NCBI GenBank assembly: GCA_029990175.1
Contig: JARKIP010000033.1
Location: forward strand, 20,505,001 to 20,569,000
DNA length: 64,000 bases
Direction: 5' to 3'
From: Petunia secreta
Taxonomy: Eukaryota; Streptophyta; Magnoliopsida; Solanales; Solanaceae
This document shows, in pieces, positions 22,746 to 34,790 of this stretch; positions within the stretch are counted from its first letter, which is position 1; every line of letters starts with the position of its first letter. The translations under genes were made by a program, and so were the position numbers. The notes below the pieces were generated by a model that made no database searches, was not told where the DNA came from, and saw only the letters and a program-made list of their open reading frames with translations.

Positions 22746-23140
22746 AATATTTACGACTCTATAGGCTTTATGAGATTTACAGAAATAGGACACGCGGCAC
22801 ACCAATACAGTTTTGGCCCCATTTAAATAAAGTGTTTAAGTTTTACCTTGAGCCCTAACCCCAGAACATGGACCACATTCTGGTGGGTCACCAGGTCCAG
22901 GAAAACAGTCCCAAAGCTTTCTTGGAAAAAATCTGGTGAATCGCCAGGAATTTCTATGTATTTGCTATGGACAGTGAGAAAATTTTGTCCATAACTTTAA
23001 GAGTGGGCATGCGGGTGGGCTGATTTGCAAAAATATGCTAAGGGAACAAATGGTTTGTCTTTTTGCCTGCGTTAACAGATGTTTTGCGAAAATGCCTCCG
23101 TTAAGGTTTAATGAAAAAAATCCGGATGGAAATATCCCTG
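22746..23140. other. Non-coding DNA between repeats
   Basis: I see no gene here. The right part (about 22985-23140), with tttgcaaaaatatgctaagg and ttttgcgaaaatgcctccgt, probably already belongs to the repeat at 23140-23540. Confidence 0.4.
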
Positions 23141-23540
23141 TCAAGTTTTTAGGTCGGGGGCAAGACTTGCTTTTATATCTCTCCGCTTTTCAACACTTAT
23201 CCCTTCAAGCGTTGGCAAAAGGCAATACTTGCCGCACTTGGTCGTAAGTGTTAGCAAAGGCCAAGACTTGCCTTTGATCCCTCTCTATTTGCCAACACTT
23301 ACCCTTAAAGTGTTGGCAAAAGGCAACACTTGCCGCACTTGGTCGTAAGTCTTGGCAATTGCCAAAACTTGCCCTTCCAGTCTTTCCATGCATTCTCGCC
23401 ATATAACTTGAAGTATTGACAAAACAGTACTTGCCTTTGAAGTTTCGGCAATTACAAAAACTTACAAGATTTTTAACTTGAAGTTTTGACTTTGGACGAA
23501 AAAGGATATTTTGCTAAAATATTTTTTAGTGCGAATATTT
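23140..23540. repeat. Repeat with duplicated 'gttggcaaaaggcaa-acttgcc' unit
   Basis: A unit running from gttggcaaaaggcaatactt through gccgcacttggtcgtaagtg, at about 23210-23271, recurs at about 23308-23371. Further degenerate ttggcaa/cttgcc words lie around it. A diverged relative occurs at 34430-34790, also with acaagtgttgcc-type words and an atatttttcgtcca-like end, so this is a dispersed family. Confidence 0.65.
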
Positions 23541-24574
23541 TTGCAAAACCATTCTTTATGGAGGGCACGCGGTGAAATTCCTTGCATGCGGGTGTCCATC
23601 TAGCAGAATTCTTTGTTGGGCTGTGCACATCCGAATTTCTGTCTTTTCCCTTTCATTTGTGAAACTGAAAAGTTCAAATGAAATAACTTCATTACAAGTC
23701 AAATAGAGAATAGAGTTTTTCTTTCTTTGCTATGCATGAGGAGGAAAAAGCTTGTACTTTTTGAAATAGAGGGTGTGTTTTGTACAATGAAAAATAATTT
23801 TTCAGAAAAAAAGTTAATTTTAAATTTATTTTCTAATATTTGGTACCATCATTGTAATAAGAGATTTATACCTCCAATAACACCCCAGCCCACCTTCCGT
23901 CACCACCTCGCCCCCTCCACCCCAAAAGCCTTACCCACCCCAACCACTCGCTCCATTCACCCCCAAACCCGTCCCTACTAGCCATGTTTTAGACCACGTT
24001 TATAAACCATACGTCCTTATGCAGTCGCCGGAGCAACACAGAGAAAACAATAACTACAGTTTGTAAGTTTTGACTAAATTTTAGATATTTGAGGTGTGAA
24101 CAAACATACTGCCACTAAGATTGCATACACTTATACATTTGTCATCAAAAGAACAAAACGGAAAAAACTTGCCGTCCCACAATAAACATATGCTCATATC
24201 AATAAGTGCTTTTTGTGTCTATTTTTCGCTATAACATTAGGACACTTGAGTTGGAACATCATGCCCTAGCAATGTGTTGTGCTTTTTGAGCATGACTCAG
24301 TGTAAAACCTAGTCTCCAATAAAATTCTTCCATGTAATAACTTATGTGCACTTTTTCTAGCATAAATCCTAGAAAATCATATTGATAAGAATCTTCCATT
24401 AACCCAATCATTTCATCCACTAACATTACTATCTCTTGGTCAAAAACTGCCCCCATTATTGACAAAGAATGAATGATGTCTTTTGAGGATTGGGATTAGC
24501 TTTCCGTCCTTTTTATTTTGTATTTTATGGTTTATTTTTAATCTCTTTAAGAAAATATTTTTGTTTGATCACTC
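23541..24574. other. Non-coding DNA, no gene recognised
   Basis: There is a C-rich stretch at about 23880-23980 and AT-rich sequence elsewhere. A 68-codon open frame on the minus strand at 24465-24259 has ordinary amino-acid composition. I could not assign it to a family and would not call it a gene without transcript or homology support. Confidence 0.45.
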
Positions 24575-24579
24575 ATTAC

Positions 24580-25225
24580 TGTATTGGGCAAAAAATGGTT
24601 TGTTTACGTGGCGCCTCGAACGCATAATTTGGAACACGTCAGACGAAGATTCAGATCTATGCACGAGGCAAACAACATGGCTACCGAGGTAAAAGATCGA
24701 GGCTGGAGTTTTTGGCATACCTCGGGAGAAAATTGCCTCGGTGAATCAACCGGCTCGTATCCCCGAGGCGAAAAGTCCTAGTCGCCGTGGGCATCTCCAA
24801 TTCAGCGGAGTGGGTGCCCCATGATCCTCACTCACTAACTTGGTGTTCAATAGGATAAAACGTGGGTAAAGCCACGACTGAAACATGGAAACACAGTCAC
24901 GATCTCCTCTCATATGATGATATATAAATAGTACATCATTTCACATTGTAATCATCTAAAAATATATACTATAACTCTGTCAAATTATTCATCAAAATAG
25001 TTGATATTAAATAATACATCATTTCACATTGTAATCATCTAAATATATATACTATAACTCTGTCAAATTATTCAGTCAAAATAGTTGATATTGGAATTTT
25101 ACGTTTTTTATCTTTTCAATTAGGTATTTATTTCAGTTCATTGTTTAGGCAACTTTGATACTAATCTTTGCTTGTAAACTCGTCAAAAATCGATTTGTTG
25201 TCCTAATTCGATTTAAACCAATACA
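24580..25225 (+). mobile_element. Solo LTR of a gypsy element, TSD ATTAC
   Basis: The 646-bp sequence begins TGTATTGGGC, as in the LTR of the Tat element, and ends cgatttaaaccaatACA, resembling that LTR's ctgatttaggcccataca. It is flanked by a perfect ATTAC duplication at 24575-24579 and 25226-25230. It contains ctcgg/ccgag words and an atatataaatagta TATA region. There is no interior, so it is the product of recombination between two LTRs, from a related but distinct family. Confidence 0.88.
24926..25092 (+). repeat. 83-bp tandem duplication inside the solo LTR
   Basis: The unit starting aaatagtacatcatttcaca at 24926 is repeated from 25009 (aaataatacatcatttcaca). The two copies differ only at a few positions. 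The unit lies immediately after the TATA box, so it duplicates the presumed transcription-start and R region of the LTR. Confidence 0.85.
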
Positions 25226-25230
25226 ATTAC

Positions 25231-25500
25231 CAGCACCAATTTCATGCACATACATTTCCTTTTAATTTTTTTTCCGTTTTAAATTGATCACCTATCTAAG
25301 GGAGTGCGCAATCAATATATGCAATAAGTCGTTTCTTCTTTTACACAATTCACAGGAAAGTGTAGAAGACTAATGGTGCATCAACAAGCCACTGAACAAG
25401 GCAGAAAGGAGGAAGGGCCGAGGGCACTCGAGTAGAGCTATTTTTGCCAAGGCAAAGTTGGACTAGGATTAATTAACAGAGGTTGAAGGTGAGAGTGTTA
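25231..25500. other. Flank of the solo LTR, nothing recognised
   Basis: AT-rich DNA followed by a short more GC-balanced stretch at 25370-25500. No conserved frame was seen. Confidence 0.4.
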
Positions 25501-25502
25501 CA

Positions 25503-25570
<68 letters not shown>
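25501..25570. repeat. A-run followed by (TA)n microsatellite
   Basis: About 20 A residues are followed by about 50 bp of (TA)n, just left of the MULE-like element at 25600. Confidence 0.9.
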
Positions 25571-25573
<3 letters not shown>

Positions 25574-25599
25574 TTAGAGATCTTTTTTTAAAAACATAT

Positions 25600-26631
25600 C
25601 AATATTTTACACATTTACCAAACGTAACAATATTTTTTTCAATGCTACCAAACATAGCATTTTTTAAAAGAACCCTAACCCTACCTTTCCTCTCCCCCTC
25701 TCTCTCTTTTCCCTCTCTCTTCCCTCCCTCACCACTACCCCCACTGTTTATACTGCTGCCACCACCCCTCCCCCGTCGCCGGCAACCCATCCCCACCCAT
25801 CCCCCATCCCCGTCGTCTTTCTCTCTTCCTCCGCCCCGATCCCGTCGTCTTCCTCCCTTCCCCACCCCGATCCCCGTCGTGTGTAGCTGCTAGTTTGACA
25901 TGGATGGTGCTCCGGCGACGCTGGATCTGCTAGTGCAAAGCAGATCCGGTGAGATAGATTTGATTGCTGTTCGTTTTTTTATTTTTTATTTTTATTTTTC
26001 TGATGGTACACGGCGGCGTTGGTAGATCTGTGGCTATGGTGGTTGGTGGTGGTGGTTTGGATGTAAAAAATGTATATGTCATGGGTATACCCATTGTATG
26101 TGTATGTCACCGGACATACACTGGGTATACTCTTAACATACAACACATATACATGTATGTTTGTTTGTTGGTTCTCCGGCGGTGCACGGTGGTTGTTGGT
26201 GGTGGTGGAGGCAAAAAAAAAACTGTTTTTCATGTGTATATCCAATGTATGTCACCGGATATTTGTGTTTATTCTTTTGTATATGTTGTGTATGGCTTAT
26301 GTATGTATATTCACACACTAGCCATACACAGAATATACAAAGAATATACATGTTTATACACTGAAAATACACAAGACATACAAAAAAAATAAAAAATGAA
26401 TTTTCCGGCGACCTGGTGGCGGAGGCAGCCGGTGGCCGCCCGCTGAAAGGCGGCAGCAGTGATGGGGGTGGTGGCTGGGGGTGGAAGAAGCAAGATCTAG
26501 GATTTTTAGCACATTTTTATGCATTTTTGTTATGTTTTGAAAAAAAATGTTGCTATATTTTGAAAATGAGAAAATGTTGACATTTTAGTGTAAGAAAGAG
26601 TGTTAGTTTGTATAGTTTTGTGAATTGTCAT
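25600..26631. mobile_element. Second non-autonomous MULE-like element with tgtatg/catata VNTR core
   Basis: The left end has aacaatatttttttcaatgc and aaccctaaccctacc followed by a long CT-rich stretch. The centre is GC-rich, then carries repeated tgtatg- and tacatg-type words (26070-26380). The right end has aaaatgttgctatattttga and ttagtttgtatagttttgtg. The order and the right end match the element split by the Tat retrotransposon. The open frames in it are low-complexity. No transposase is present; it would depend on an autonomous MULE such as a relative of the one at 49457. Confidence 0.6.
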
Positions 26632-26640
26632 ATATATATA

Positions 26641-26898
26641 CTCCCTCCGTTTCAAAATAATTGTCATAGTTCGGATTTCGAGAGTCAAACAAGTTCATTT
26701 TGACCGTGAATTTAAACATATAATCTTTAAGTTTTTTATAACGATATTTATATATTTAGAAACTACATAAAAAGTACTATTAGTCACAATAATTAATAAT
26801 TCAAAATATTTAAAAATATATGAAAATATTACGGTCAAAATTAAACTCGTTTGACTCTCGAAATCCGAACTGTGACAATCATTTTGAAACAGAGGGAG
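26641..26898. mobile_element. Stowaway MITE with TA target duplication
   Basis: Terminal inverted repeats ctccctccgtttcaaaataa and its complement (ttattttgaaac-agagggag pattern) flank a 258-bp AT-rich body, with TA on each side (26639-26640, 26899-26900). This is the classic plant Stowaway (Tc1/mariner-derived) terminus. A close relative lies at 60955-61220. Confidence 0.93.
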
Positions 26899-27219
26899 TA
26901 TATATCAGTAGACAGACATAGAATATCCAAGAACAATTGAACAAGTTTATTTCTCTCTTGATACTCAAGCTTACATCAACAACTCTTTATGTAGAGCAAG
27001 TCACATATGGATAACTGCAGAAAAATAGGAACTAACATAACTAATAGTTAGAAACATGGACATACTTGACAACAAAAATATTATACTTGACAACAAAAAT
27101 ATTATTCCTAAGTAGTCTACTGCAAATCAAACTCCTTAAACTGAATAAATCTTCTATCAAAAAATACCTATAAACTAGGAAAGCAACTAATTTATTAAAA
27201 TAGATTATTTACTTCAACA
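26899..27219 (-). repeat. 3' LTR of the copia element
   Basis: Read on the minus strand it begins TGTTGAAGTAAATAATC at 27219 and matches the LTR at 31051-31374 along its length. A local 30-bp duplication (the acttgacaacaaaaatatta word occurs twice near 27065-27100) is absent from the other LTR. Its outer end is interrupted next to the Stowaway MITE. Confidence 0.85.
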
Positions 27220-27231
27220 ATTCCTCCCTTA
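27220..27231 (-). other. Polypurine tract of the copia element
   Basis: On the minus strand aagggaggaat lies directly before the 3' LTR start, the expected position for the plus-strand primer. Confidence 0.75.
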
Positions 27232-27239
27232 AATTGATG

Positions 27240-29600
27240 TTGAATCTTGTTGCTTGACATTAAGCTCAGTAAGAATATTCCTTATCCAAATAGCTTTTGA
27301 AGCACATGATGTAGCAGCAACAAATTCAGCTTCTGTTGTCGATAAAGTGACAATTGGTTGCTTCTGACCACGAGACAGCATCTAAACTTAGCATGAACAC
27401 ATAACCTGAAGTGCTCTTTTGATTATCTAAGTCTCCAGCATAATCACTGTCTGAAAAAACCAATCAGATCTGTCATTTCACTTTTTTTGTAGAACAAACC
27501 AAATTTTGCAGTACCTTTTAAGTATCGAAAAATCCTCTTTGCATAGATGAAATTCTTTTGGACTCCCCATGAATCTACTAATGAAACTTACAACATGCAT
27601 GATGTCTGGCCTTGTTGCTGTCAAATACATCAATCTTCCTGCAATTTATTTGAAAAAAGTGCTATCAATATTTTTTCCTCTAGGATCCTTTCTAAGCTTC
27701 ACGCCAACATCTGATAGTATAGTGACATGATTACAATTGCTTATCTGAAACCTGTCTAAAATTTCTCGCACATACTTCTTTTGAGAGATAAATATCCTAT
27801 CAACAGATTGCACTATTTCTATGCTAAGAAAGTAATGCAACATTCTAAGATCAGACATATCAAACTCAAGCATCATGGACTTTTTAAAATTTATGCTCAT
27901 ACAGGCACTTTTAAAATCTTCCTTTTTAAAGTAAGCATCTATACGACTATACCAAGCTCTAGGTGCTTGTTTTAGTCCGTATAGAGCCTTCTTAATCTAC
28001 AAACTTTATGCTCGTTACCACTTCTAACATAACCAGGAGGTTGTTCAATAAATAACTGCTCTTGAAGGTCTCCGTGCCAAAAAGTCGACTTCACATCTAA
28101 TTGATAGATAGGCCCATGAATTTTGAGCAGCCAATGCAATCACCAATATGATTGTATCAAGTCTAGCAACAGGAGAAAAAACTTCTCTATAATCTACTCC
28201 AAATTCTTGTTTGTAGCCCTTAACGACCAAACGTGCCTTGTACTTATCAATCTCCCTATTCTCCTTAAATTTAGTTGTGTAGACACATTTCACTCCAACC
28301 ATTTTGTGTCCTTCTGGAAGATCGACAAGCTCCCATGTATTATTCTTTTCAATGGCTGCAATTTCATTATCCATTGCCTTTCTCCATTTTGCATCTTTGG
28401 CAGCACTTTCAAAATTTGTTAGATCATAATCTGAAAATAGAGCAAAATGAGTGAGAGGATCTTCAGATTGATCAATTTTATTTACCTCGTAATTCGTCAT
28501 CCATGCTGGCCTTTTCCGAACACGATGGGGACGTGAACTAGCTATTGTATCTATCTTCTCATCCATTGATGGTGAAATTTCAGCACTTCCAGAATTGTTA
28601 CTTTCAGCATTTTCAGATACTGCAACTGCTGGAACTTGTTGTTGTAGTGGCTGAATTGCTTCTTCAACATTTTCACCATCAAAGCTTGTTGGAATCTGCC
28701 CTTCCAGTGCATTTTTTTCCCACGACCAGAACTGATTCTCATCGAAAACAACATCTCGACTAATCCATATTTTCTTAGTGTTAGGATTATAAAGCTTGTA
28801 ATATTTTGATTGATCACTAACACCAAGAAAAATACATTTCTCTCCCTTATCGTCTAGCTTGTTTCTCTTTTGATCAGGAATATGTGCATATGCAATGCAC
28901 CCAAATATTCTGAAGTGATCTACAGCTGGTCATTGTCCGCTCCAAGCTTCCTCCAGGGTCATATCTTTAATTACAAATGTTTGGATTCTATTTAAAATGT
29001 GAATATTCCAATTGACTGGAACGCCACTGCTGGTCAAAATACTCCGCACCATATTCATAATAGTGCGATTTTTCCTCTCGATGGCTCCATTTTGTAGGGG
29101 TGAGTAGGCTGTTGTAAGTTGCCTCTTTATTCCATGAAGCTCATAAAAAATTAGCAAATTCATGTGAGTTGTATTCACCCCCACGATCTGAATGAAGAAC
29201 TTTTATTAGACTGCCAACTTCTTTCTCAGTGATTTAAAGCTTCATATTTCACCTGCAAAAAGTACATCCAACTTTTCCTAGTAAAATCATCAGTAAAGGT
29301 AATTATATAGCTTTTTCCTCTATTAGATGATGGTGTTATCTGTCTACAAATATCAGAATGAATTAGTTCAAGTGCTTTCTTTTCTCTCCATGATCCCTGT
29401 TGTGGAAAGGAGTTACGAGGTTGCTTGCTAACTACACACTCTTCACATAGTTGAGATGGTGGTGATATATTTTTCAGTCCAGCAAAATTAAGATGGCCAT
29501 AACGAAAATGCCACGACCAGGCTTCATCTCCTTGTTTTGCTAAGAAACATGATTCTTATGAGCTATTGAGATAGGGAGGAAACATTCTATTAGCACTCAT
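27240..29600 (-). pseudogene. copia pol relic: integrase, RT, RNase H
   Basis: On the minus strand the integrase part (about 29560-28930) includes a GVNTTHMNLLIFYELHGI segment and AYSPLQNGAIERKNRTIMN. The reverse transcriptase occupies 28566-27646, with WRKAMDNEIAAIEKNNTW, KARLVVKGYKQEFGVDY and FSPVARLDTI, then a second block with FDMSDLRMLHYFLSIEI. RNase H lies at about 27450-27240. Blocks fall in different frames separated by stops, so the gene is dead. The catalytic YVDD segment is not in an open frame. Confidence 0.88.
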
Positions 29601-29989
29601 TTTAACTTGACCAATTAAACCTAAATGGTCATCTTGGATACGACAAATTTCATTTCTAATGACAATCTCGTACCCCTTCTCTAGCAACTAGCCAAGACTC
29701 AAAAGATTTGACTTCAAGTCTGGAACATAAAGGACATTAGAGATAATTTGAGGAGCATCCTTTTAGTTTGAATGGTTACCTGACCTTTTCCCATGGCTGG
29801 AACTTTAGAGTCATCCCCGAACTTTACAGAATCTCGATAAGGAGGAGAAAGCTGACTTGTTACCACACATATGGTTGCTGCATCCAGTGTCTAAATACCA
29901 AATATTCTGCTGAATTTTCTCCTTCGCCTTTTCTTTCACTTGACAGGCCATTAACAAAGAGATCTATTCCTCATTTTCTACAAAATTAG

Positions 29990-30990
29990 ACTGTTTTCCA
30001 CCATCTTTATTCAAGTTGGTTCTACATTCTGATTTATAATGACCATACATGTGACATCTGTAGCATTCAACCTTTGATTTGTCTACTGACTTCGGCTTAT
30101 AATGAGCTGAATTATTATTGTTGTCATGACTTCTTCCCCTTCCTTGAAAGTTGGATAAATTTTTTTCAGATTTCTAGTATGGAAGTCTGCTACCACCATT
30201 CTTGTTGCCTCTCCCCCTTCATCTTCCACGACCACTACCCTTTGAAGAGTGATTACTGGATGTGACTTGTAGAGCTTGCTCCTCACTGCTTTGTCGATTC
30301 ATTTTCTGCTCATAAATCAACAGTGAACTTTGCAATTCATCAATTGAAAGTACATTAGTATCTTTTGATTCCTCAATTGAACAAACAACATAGTTAAATT
30401 TTGATGTCATGGTGCGAAGGATCTTTTCAATGATAGTGACATCTTCCAACTTCTCATCATGAATCCGCATCTTATTTGCTATTGTCATAGTCCTCGAGAT
30501 GTAATCCGACACTGATTCTCCCATCTTCATTTGTAGAGACTCAAATTTTTTAGCCTAGTATTTGCTGGAAGACTGAAGTACTACCGTAGTAATTAGTAAA
30601 TACTTGTTTTTTTTTTCAGTTGCGAATCAGCGCGAAGTGCTTGCAACAATGCCCTTTTCACCTTAGTTGTTCCCTGGTACTTCTTCTTCATTGTATCCCA
30701 AATCTTCTTGGAGGTTTCTTTGCAAAGAATGGTCTCCAAGATTGAATGATCAATTGCTTGGAAAATATAATTTTTTACTTTGAGATCTTCCAACTCCGTT
30801 GCTTCAATTTCTGCTTTCTGTGCATCTGATACTGTTGTACCAGCTGCTGGTGTTGGTATACCATCGGAAACCACCTGCTAATACTCCTTCGATCTTAAGA
30901 AATTTTCCATCAACATGCTTCAATGGTCATAGTGACCATCAAAGCAAGGAATGGAGGGTTGTACAAAGTTTGCTGTAAGGCATAAGATCA
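29990..30990 (-). pseudogene. copia gag relic with CCHC zinc knuckle
   Basis: On the minus strand the gag starts near 30990 with an IPCFDGHYDHW-like segment in which one Trp codon is TGA; a second Trp codon nearby is TAG. It continues through EDLKVKNYIFQAIDHS and KIWDTMKKKYQGTTKV, then MKMGESVSDYISRTMTIANK at about 30530. A zinc knuckle CYRCHMYGHYKSEC lies at about 30065-30025. These match the UBN2/copia-type gag of plants. Stops and frameshifts make it non-functional. Confidence 0.88.
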
Positions 30991-31036
30991 CTCAACAAAT
31001 ATTTTTTTTTTCAAATGTTTTACTCACAAATGAACT

Positions 31037-31050
31037 GGCTCTGATACCAC
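31037..31050 (-). other. Primer-binding site of the copia element (initiator tRNA-Met)
   Basis: On the minus strand TGGTATCAGAGCC follows the 5' LTR end after one base. This is the standard plant primer-binding site complementary to initiator tRNA-Met and fixes the LTR boundary at 31051. Confidence 0.92.
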
Positions 31051-31374
31051 TGTTACAAAATATATACATGCTTATATATATCATTAGAAAGACAGAGAAT
31101 AGCCAAGCACAACTGAACAAGTTTATTTTTCTCTTGATGCCCAAGCTTACATCAATTGCTCTTTATATAGAGCAAGTTACAAATTAATAATTGCAGAAAA
31201 AATAGGAACTAACATAATTAATAACTAGAAACATGGACATACTTGACAACCAAAATATTATTTTTAAGTAGTCTACTGAAAATCAAACTCCTTAAACTGA
31301 ATAAATCTGCTATCAACAAATTCCTATAAACTAGCAAAGCAACTAACTTATTAAAAAAGATAATTTACTTCAAC
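31051..31374 (-). repeat. 5' LTR of the copia element
   Basis: This 324-bp LTR corresponds to 26899-27219. The inner end (minus strand ...TTGTAACA) abuts the primer-binding site. The outer terminal base appears mutated (GGTTGAAG instead of TGTTGAAG). The two LTRs differ at many positions, so the insertion is old. Confidence 0.87.
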
Positions 31375-34300
31375 CGAGAAGGTGAAGTAATATTAATAAA
31401 TTTATGTGCTTCCTGTGCGAATTCAAATTTCATGGTGAATCAAGAGAACAGAAAAATGACGAGTTCATTAACCACTCTAGCTAAATCATTCCATTTCTTT
31501 TAAGAATTTCGATTAGTTCGAAAACATTATATTATTATTTTTGTTTCTTTTACACGATAATACTATTCAAATTGTGACCCTATTGACTATGGGATAGATA
31601 TATCCCGTATTATAGCCCTTCTCACACCGATCTCATAGGATTAGAGTTAAATGTCATAATCTCTTCTATTTAATTGCTTGTTTAGTGTTATTAACTAAGA
31701 GAGAGTTTGTAATGACCTTGTCTGTGATAAAGTTTCCTCTTTTCAATCTTGAATAGTATTCAGATTTCTCTCCTACATTTAAGCTTCAGGCAGCTCAGTT
31801 TAATTTCATGTTCTTATAATCTTTGTTTACCATGCTGACTTTTAAATGTAAAAGGGTGTGTAAAGTTGGTTGATCTGGATTTTAGTGTTTTTCTTTTCTT
31901 TCCAGTTTCCCCTTTTGTCTTTTGCTTAATGTATAGTCCGTTAGAAGAAGCAATGAAAGAGTGTGTGTTGTCTGGCTTGTTTTGAAGAGTTGAAGGGTGC
32001 AGTTTTTCTTGGGTCTGGAGCAGTTAAGGGTGTAAACTGTGTAAGAGGGCTGTGAGGTGATAAGGAGGAGGCAGGATGCTTGAAGCTATTAAGGTTCAGT
32101 TCCAGCAGGCTAGTAGCAGCAATCTTGTTGTGTCTGTTTGTTTGCTAGTTGTCTAGGGGTGGTCTAAATGAGGGAGTATGCAGAGTATTAGTTTGTTCCA
32201 GACTGTTTTTTAATTCTAGAAGGTGTGGCTGGGCAGTTGAGAGGGGGTCTGCTAGTCCCCTTTTTGGTTCTGTTTTGCTGGTTGAGTTTGAGAGGATGTA
32301 CTTGTGTAGCTAGCAGCAGTTAGCAGGTAATTTAGGAGTCTGTTTCAGGTCCTGTTATGGTGTTTTGGAGGCTGAGATGCAGTAGAGTGTACTGTAGGTT
32401 TTGGAGGAGGTCTGGTTCTGTTTAAAAGAGAGTGCAAGGGTGTTTGGGTTGAGCTTTTTTCTGGTGGTAGGAGTTAGTTCGGTGGTGAGTATGAATGTTT
32501 CGAGTTCATTACCTATCTTGGTTGTCTGAGATGAGATTGGTAAAATTCATTCATCTTACTATGTAGTAACATTCTGATTTTCCTTCGAAATTAAAGTCGT
32601 CATCTTTATAGCTTTAACAGGCTGCCTCGTAATAATCTTGAATCGAAAAAGTAGTAATATGCATGTAGGAATAATTCTTCCTGGGCTTGCTCACTCTGCT
32701 CCTATTGAAAACTTAAATTTGCTCTCTTTTGGCATGAGTAATCGCTGAAGTTATCGTTTTTGGTTTTAATCTCATCTAGTCAAACATTGTAGTGCCCCAG
32801 TTGCTTCATTTAATTAGTAAAAAATTGTTTTTGATTTAAGGATTATGTCTTTTGTTCAAGTTTTACTCATGTTTTTAGATAAAAAAAATCTAATCGTCAT
32901 ATGTTAAACTATCAGTCAGGACCTGATTTAGTTTATGCCGAAGTTTTGCAAATTCTTGATCTTAAATTCAAAGCTATGCAGATGCTTCAGTAATATTGAT
33001 TGACTTGGTAATTCACTTAAATTATTAATGATATCTTATCTTAATAGCATGTCAAGCTTATTATTGCTTCAAGAGTCTCTAAAACTTGGTAAGCTTGTCT
33101 GTAGCTTTGTTTCTTAAACTAAACGTGCAGTACTTCGCCTCTGTGAACCAAGCTTGGTAGTTTAACCACTTATTTGTAAATTGATTGCATTTTATTTCTA
33201 GATATTGATTTTTTTACTATTGATGCTAATCCTTTTCTTCTTTGTTTCTTTCTTATCACATGAAATTGTTGGAGCTACAATCGAGTTTTAAAGTGAGACT
33301 CAATGCTTGCAAGCCGAGTTCGTTGGATAAAGTCTGCATTTAAAGTCCAAATCATATGGAACACCTTTTCAATTCGTGAGCAAGCTGATAGGATTTGTCA
33401 TCCAGCCTACTTTGCATGCGTCTTCAGCATATAGCCACTCAGAGTTCTACCTTTTGAACTCATTCTATTTATTTTAGCAGTTAGATAGTTAATAGAATTT
33501 GTAATCGCACAATTCATTTGTAGAATAATTAGTCAATGATTATTTGATTCAATGATTATTTGAGTTATTGCTTTACTTTATGTTCATTACTTTTAATTTT
33601 GGAGTTGCCGTTTATTTTAATTTAAATTGGATCATAGTAGTAAATGCGTGCAAGTTAAAATTTTTTCACAAATAAGTTTTATTTTAATTAATTATTCTTA
33701 AATAAATTTTGCTAGAAAAGCATACTTGCAAATATTTGGAAACCTGTCGGATTAACCGTAATTTACAGAATTTTGATAAGTGCCTTTAAAACCTTCTTTC
33801 AAAATTAACAAAACATCTTACTTTAGAATCTCAGAAAGTCTTCCTTTTTTCAAAAGTAGAATTTTGCACGCATTTGTTTATTTTGGTTCCCTATTTTTCC
33901 TTAAATTGGGTGACGACTCCAAAAACTCCAAAAGAGTTAGTCCATTCAGTTGATATTCCGAATTTTACCTTCCCGGGTAATTTTTTTGGGGTTCAACAAG
34001 AATATGGTATGGAAGTTGTATGATTTGGATTACAAAAGAGTTTTTGATGTCTCGAGATACTACTTTTATGATACGGAATTTGCATTTGTACCCAAAATAG
34101 TGTAAATGAGTCCCCGAATGACGATAGTGTCCGAGATGATGGTGTGGCTGGAGAAGAGGACGATATTTTTGTACGATGGGTATTAGTCCCTTGGCATAAA
34201 CTATGTCCGAGAATATGATGGGAAAAATTTAAGTGGAGGAAATGAATCTAGAAGCTGATATACTAGAACAAGATAATCCGAACACATAAATTCTTTCCTG

Positions 34301-34429
34301 AAAGTCGGTTTAGGAGTAACAGAGGAAGAGTTAGGCAGAGGAAGGCGAATTAAGAAGGACAGTGTTCTTTTGCGTGATTTTTTTACAAAATACGGTACGG
34401 AAACTTAGTAATTGGTTCTGAGAGTTTGT
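31375..34429. other. 3-kb stretch without recognisable genes; possible old LTR remnants
   Basis: No domain-bearing frame was found on either strand. At about 33900-33995 the phrase aaattgggtgacgactccaa, followed by ttcccgggtaatttttttgg, resembles 3' parts of common Solanaceae gypsy LTRs. The GT-rich stretch 31950-32480 and the segment 33280-33370 may therefore belong to a decayed, coding-less LTR element. This is resemblance only, and no paired LTR was found in the window. Confidence 0.35.
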
Positions 34430-34790
34430 CCCCGTTTAAGACGGTTTTAGCAAAATGGCATCTGCTTTGTCCGTAAGTAATACTTCAAGTTATTTAGGAG
34501 AACACCGGAAGAAGTGAAGGACGAGTGTTGCCTAGGCAAGAATGTCAATGACAAGTGCTGCCTAGGCCGCACTTTAAGTTAGCTGGGAGAATATGAGAAG
34601 AATTCAATGGCAAGTATTGTTTAAGCAAGATAAGTCAAAGACAAGTGTTGTCTCTTAGGTAATACTTACAGAAAAAGGAAGGGTAAGGATACAAGCATTA
34701 TTTATAAGATTTATATGGGTATTTTTCGTCCAGAATTTATTAATTGAACCAAGCGTCGATCATTTTTGCTAAACCATAGTTACTGGGATA
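34430..34790. repeat. Diverged relative of the 23.2-kb 'cttgcc' repeat
   Basis: Words such as gacgagtgttgcctaggcaa, acaagtgctgcctaggccgc and acaagtgttgtctcttaggt repeat with 40-90 bp spacing. The block is flanked by tttagcaaaatggc and atttttcgtccagaattt, which echo the flanks of the repeat at 23140-23540. It is probably the same dispersed family. Confidence 0.5.

Larger units (their letters stand above)
26899..31374 (-). mobile_element. Degenerate Ty1/copia LTR retrotransposon
   Basis: On the minus strand the order is 5' LTR (31374-31051), primer-binding site, gag, zinc knuckle, integrase, reverse transcriptase, RNase H, polypurine tract and 3' LTR (27219 to about 26899). Integrase before RT identifies Ty1/copia. 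Frames are broken by several stops and shifts. The outer end of the 3' LTR abuts a Stowaway MITE, which seems to have inserted in or beside it, so the left boundary and target duplication are not resolved. Confidence 0.88.

Noticed and set aside
24259..24465. 68-codon minus-strand frame
   Set aside because: Ordinary composition but no recognisable family, promoter or splice context; not supported as a gene.
25964..26493. Overlapping Tyr/Cys/His-rich frames on both strands
   Set aside because: They arise from the tgtatg/catata repeat core of a MULE-like element.
31375..34429. A hidden host gene in the 3-kb gap
   Set aside because: No domain, no consistent frame and no splice-joined exons; composition is mixed and one part resembles LTR sequence.
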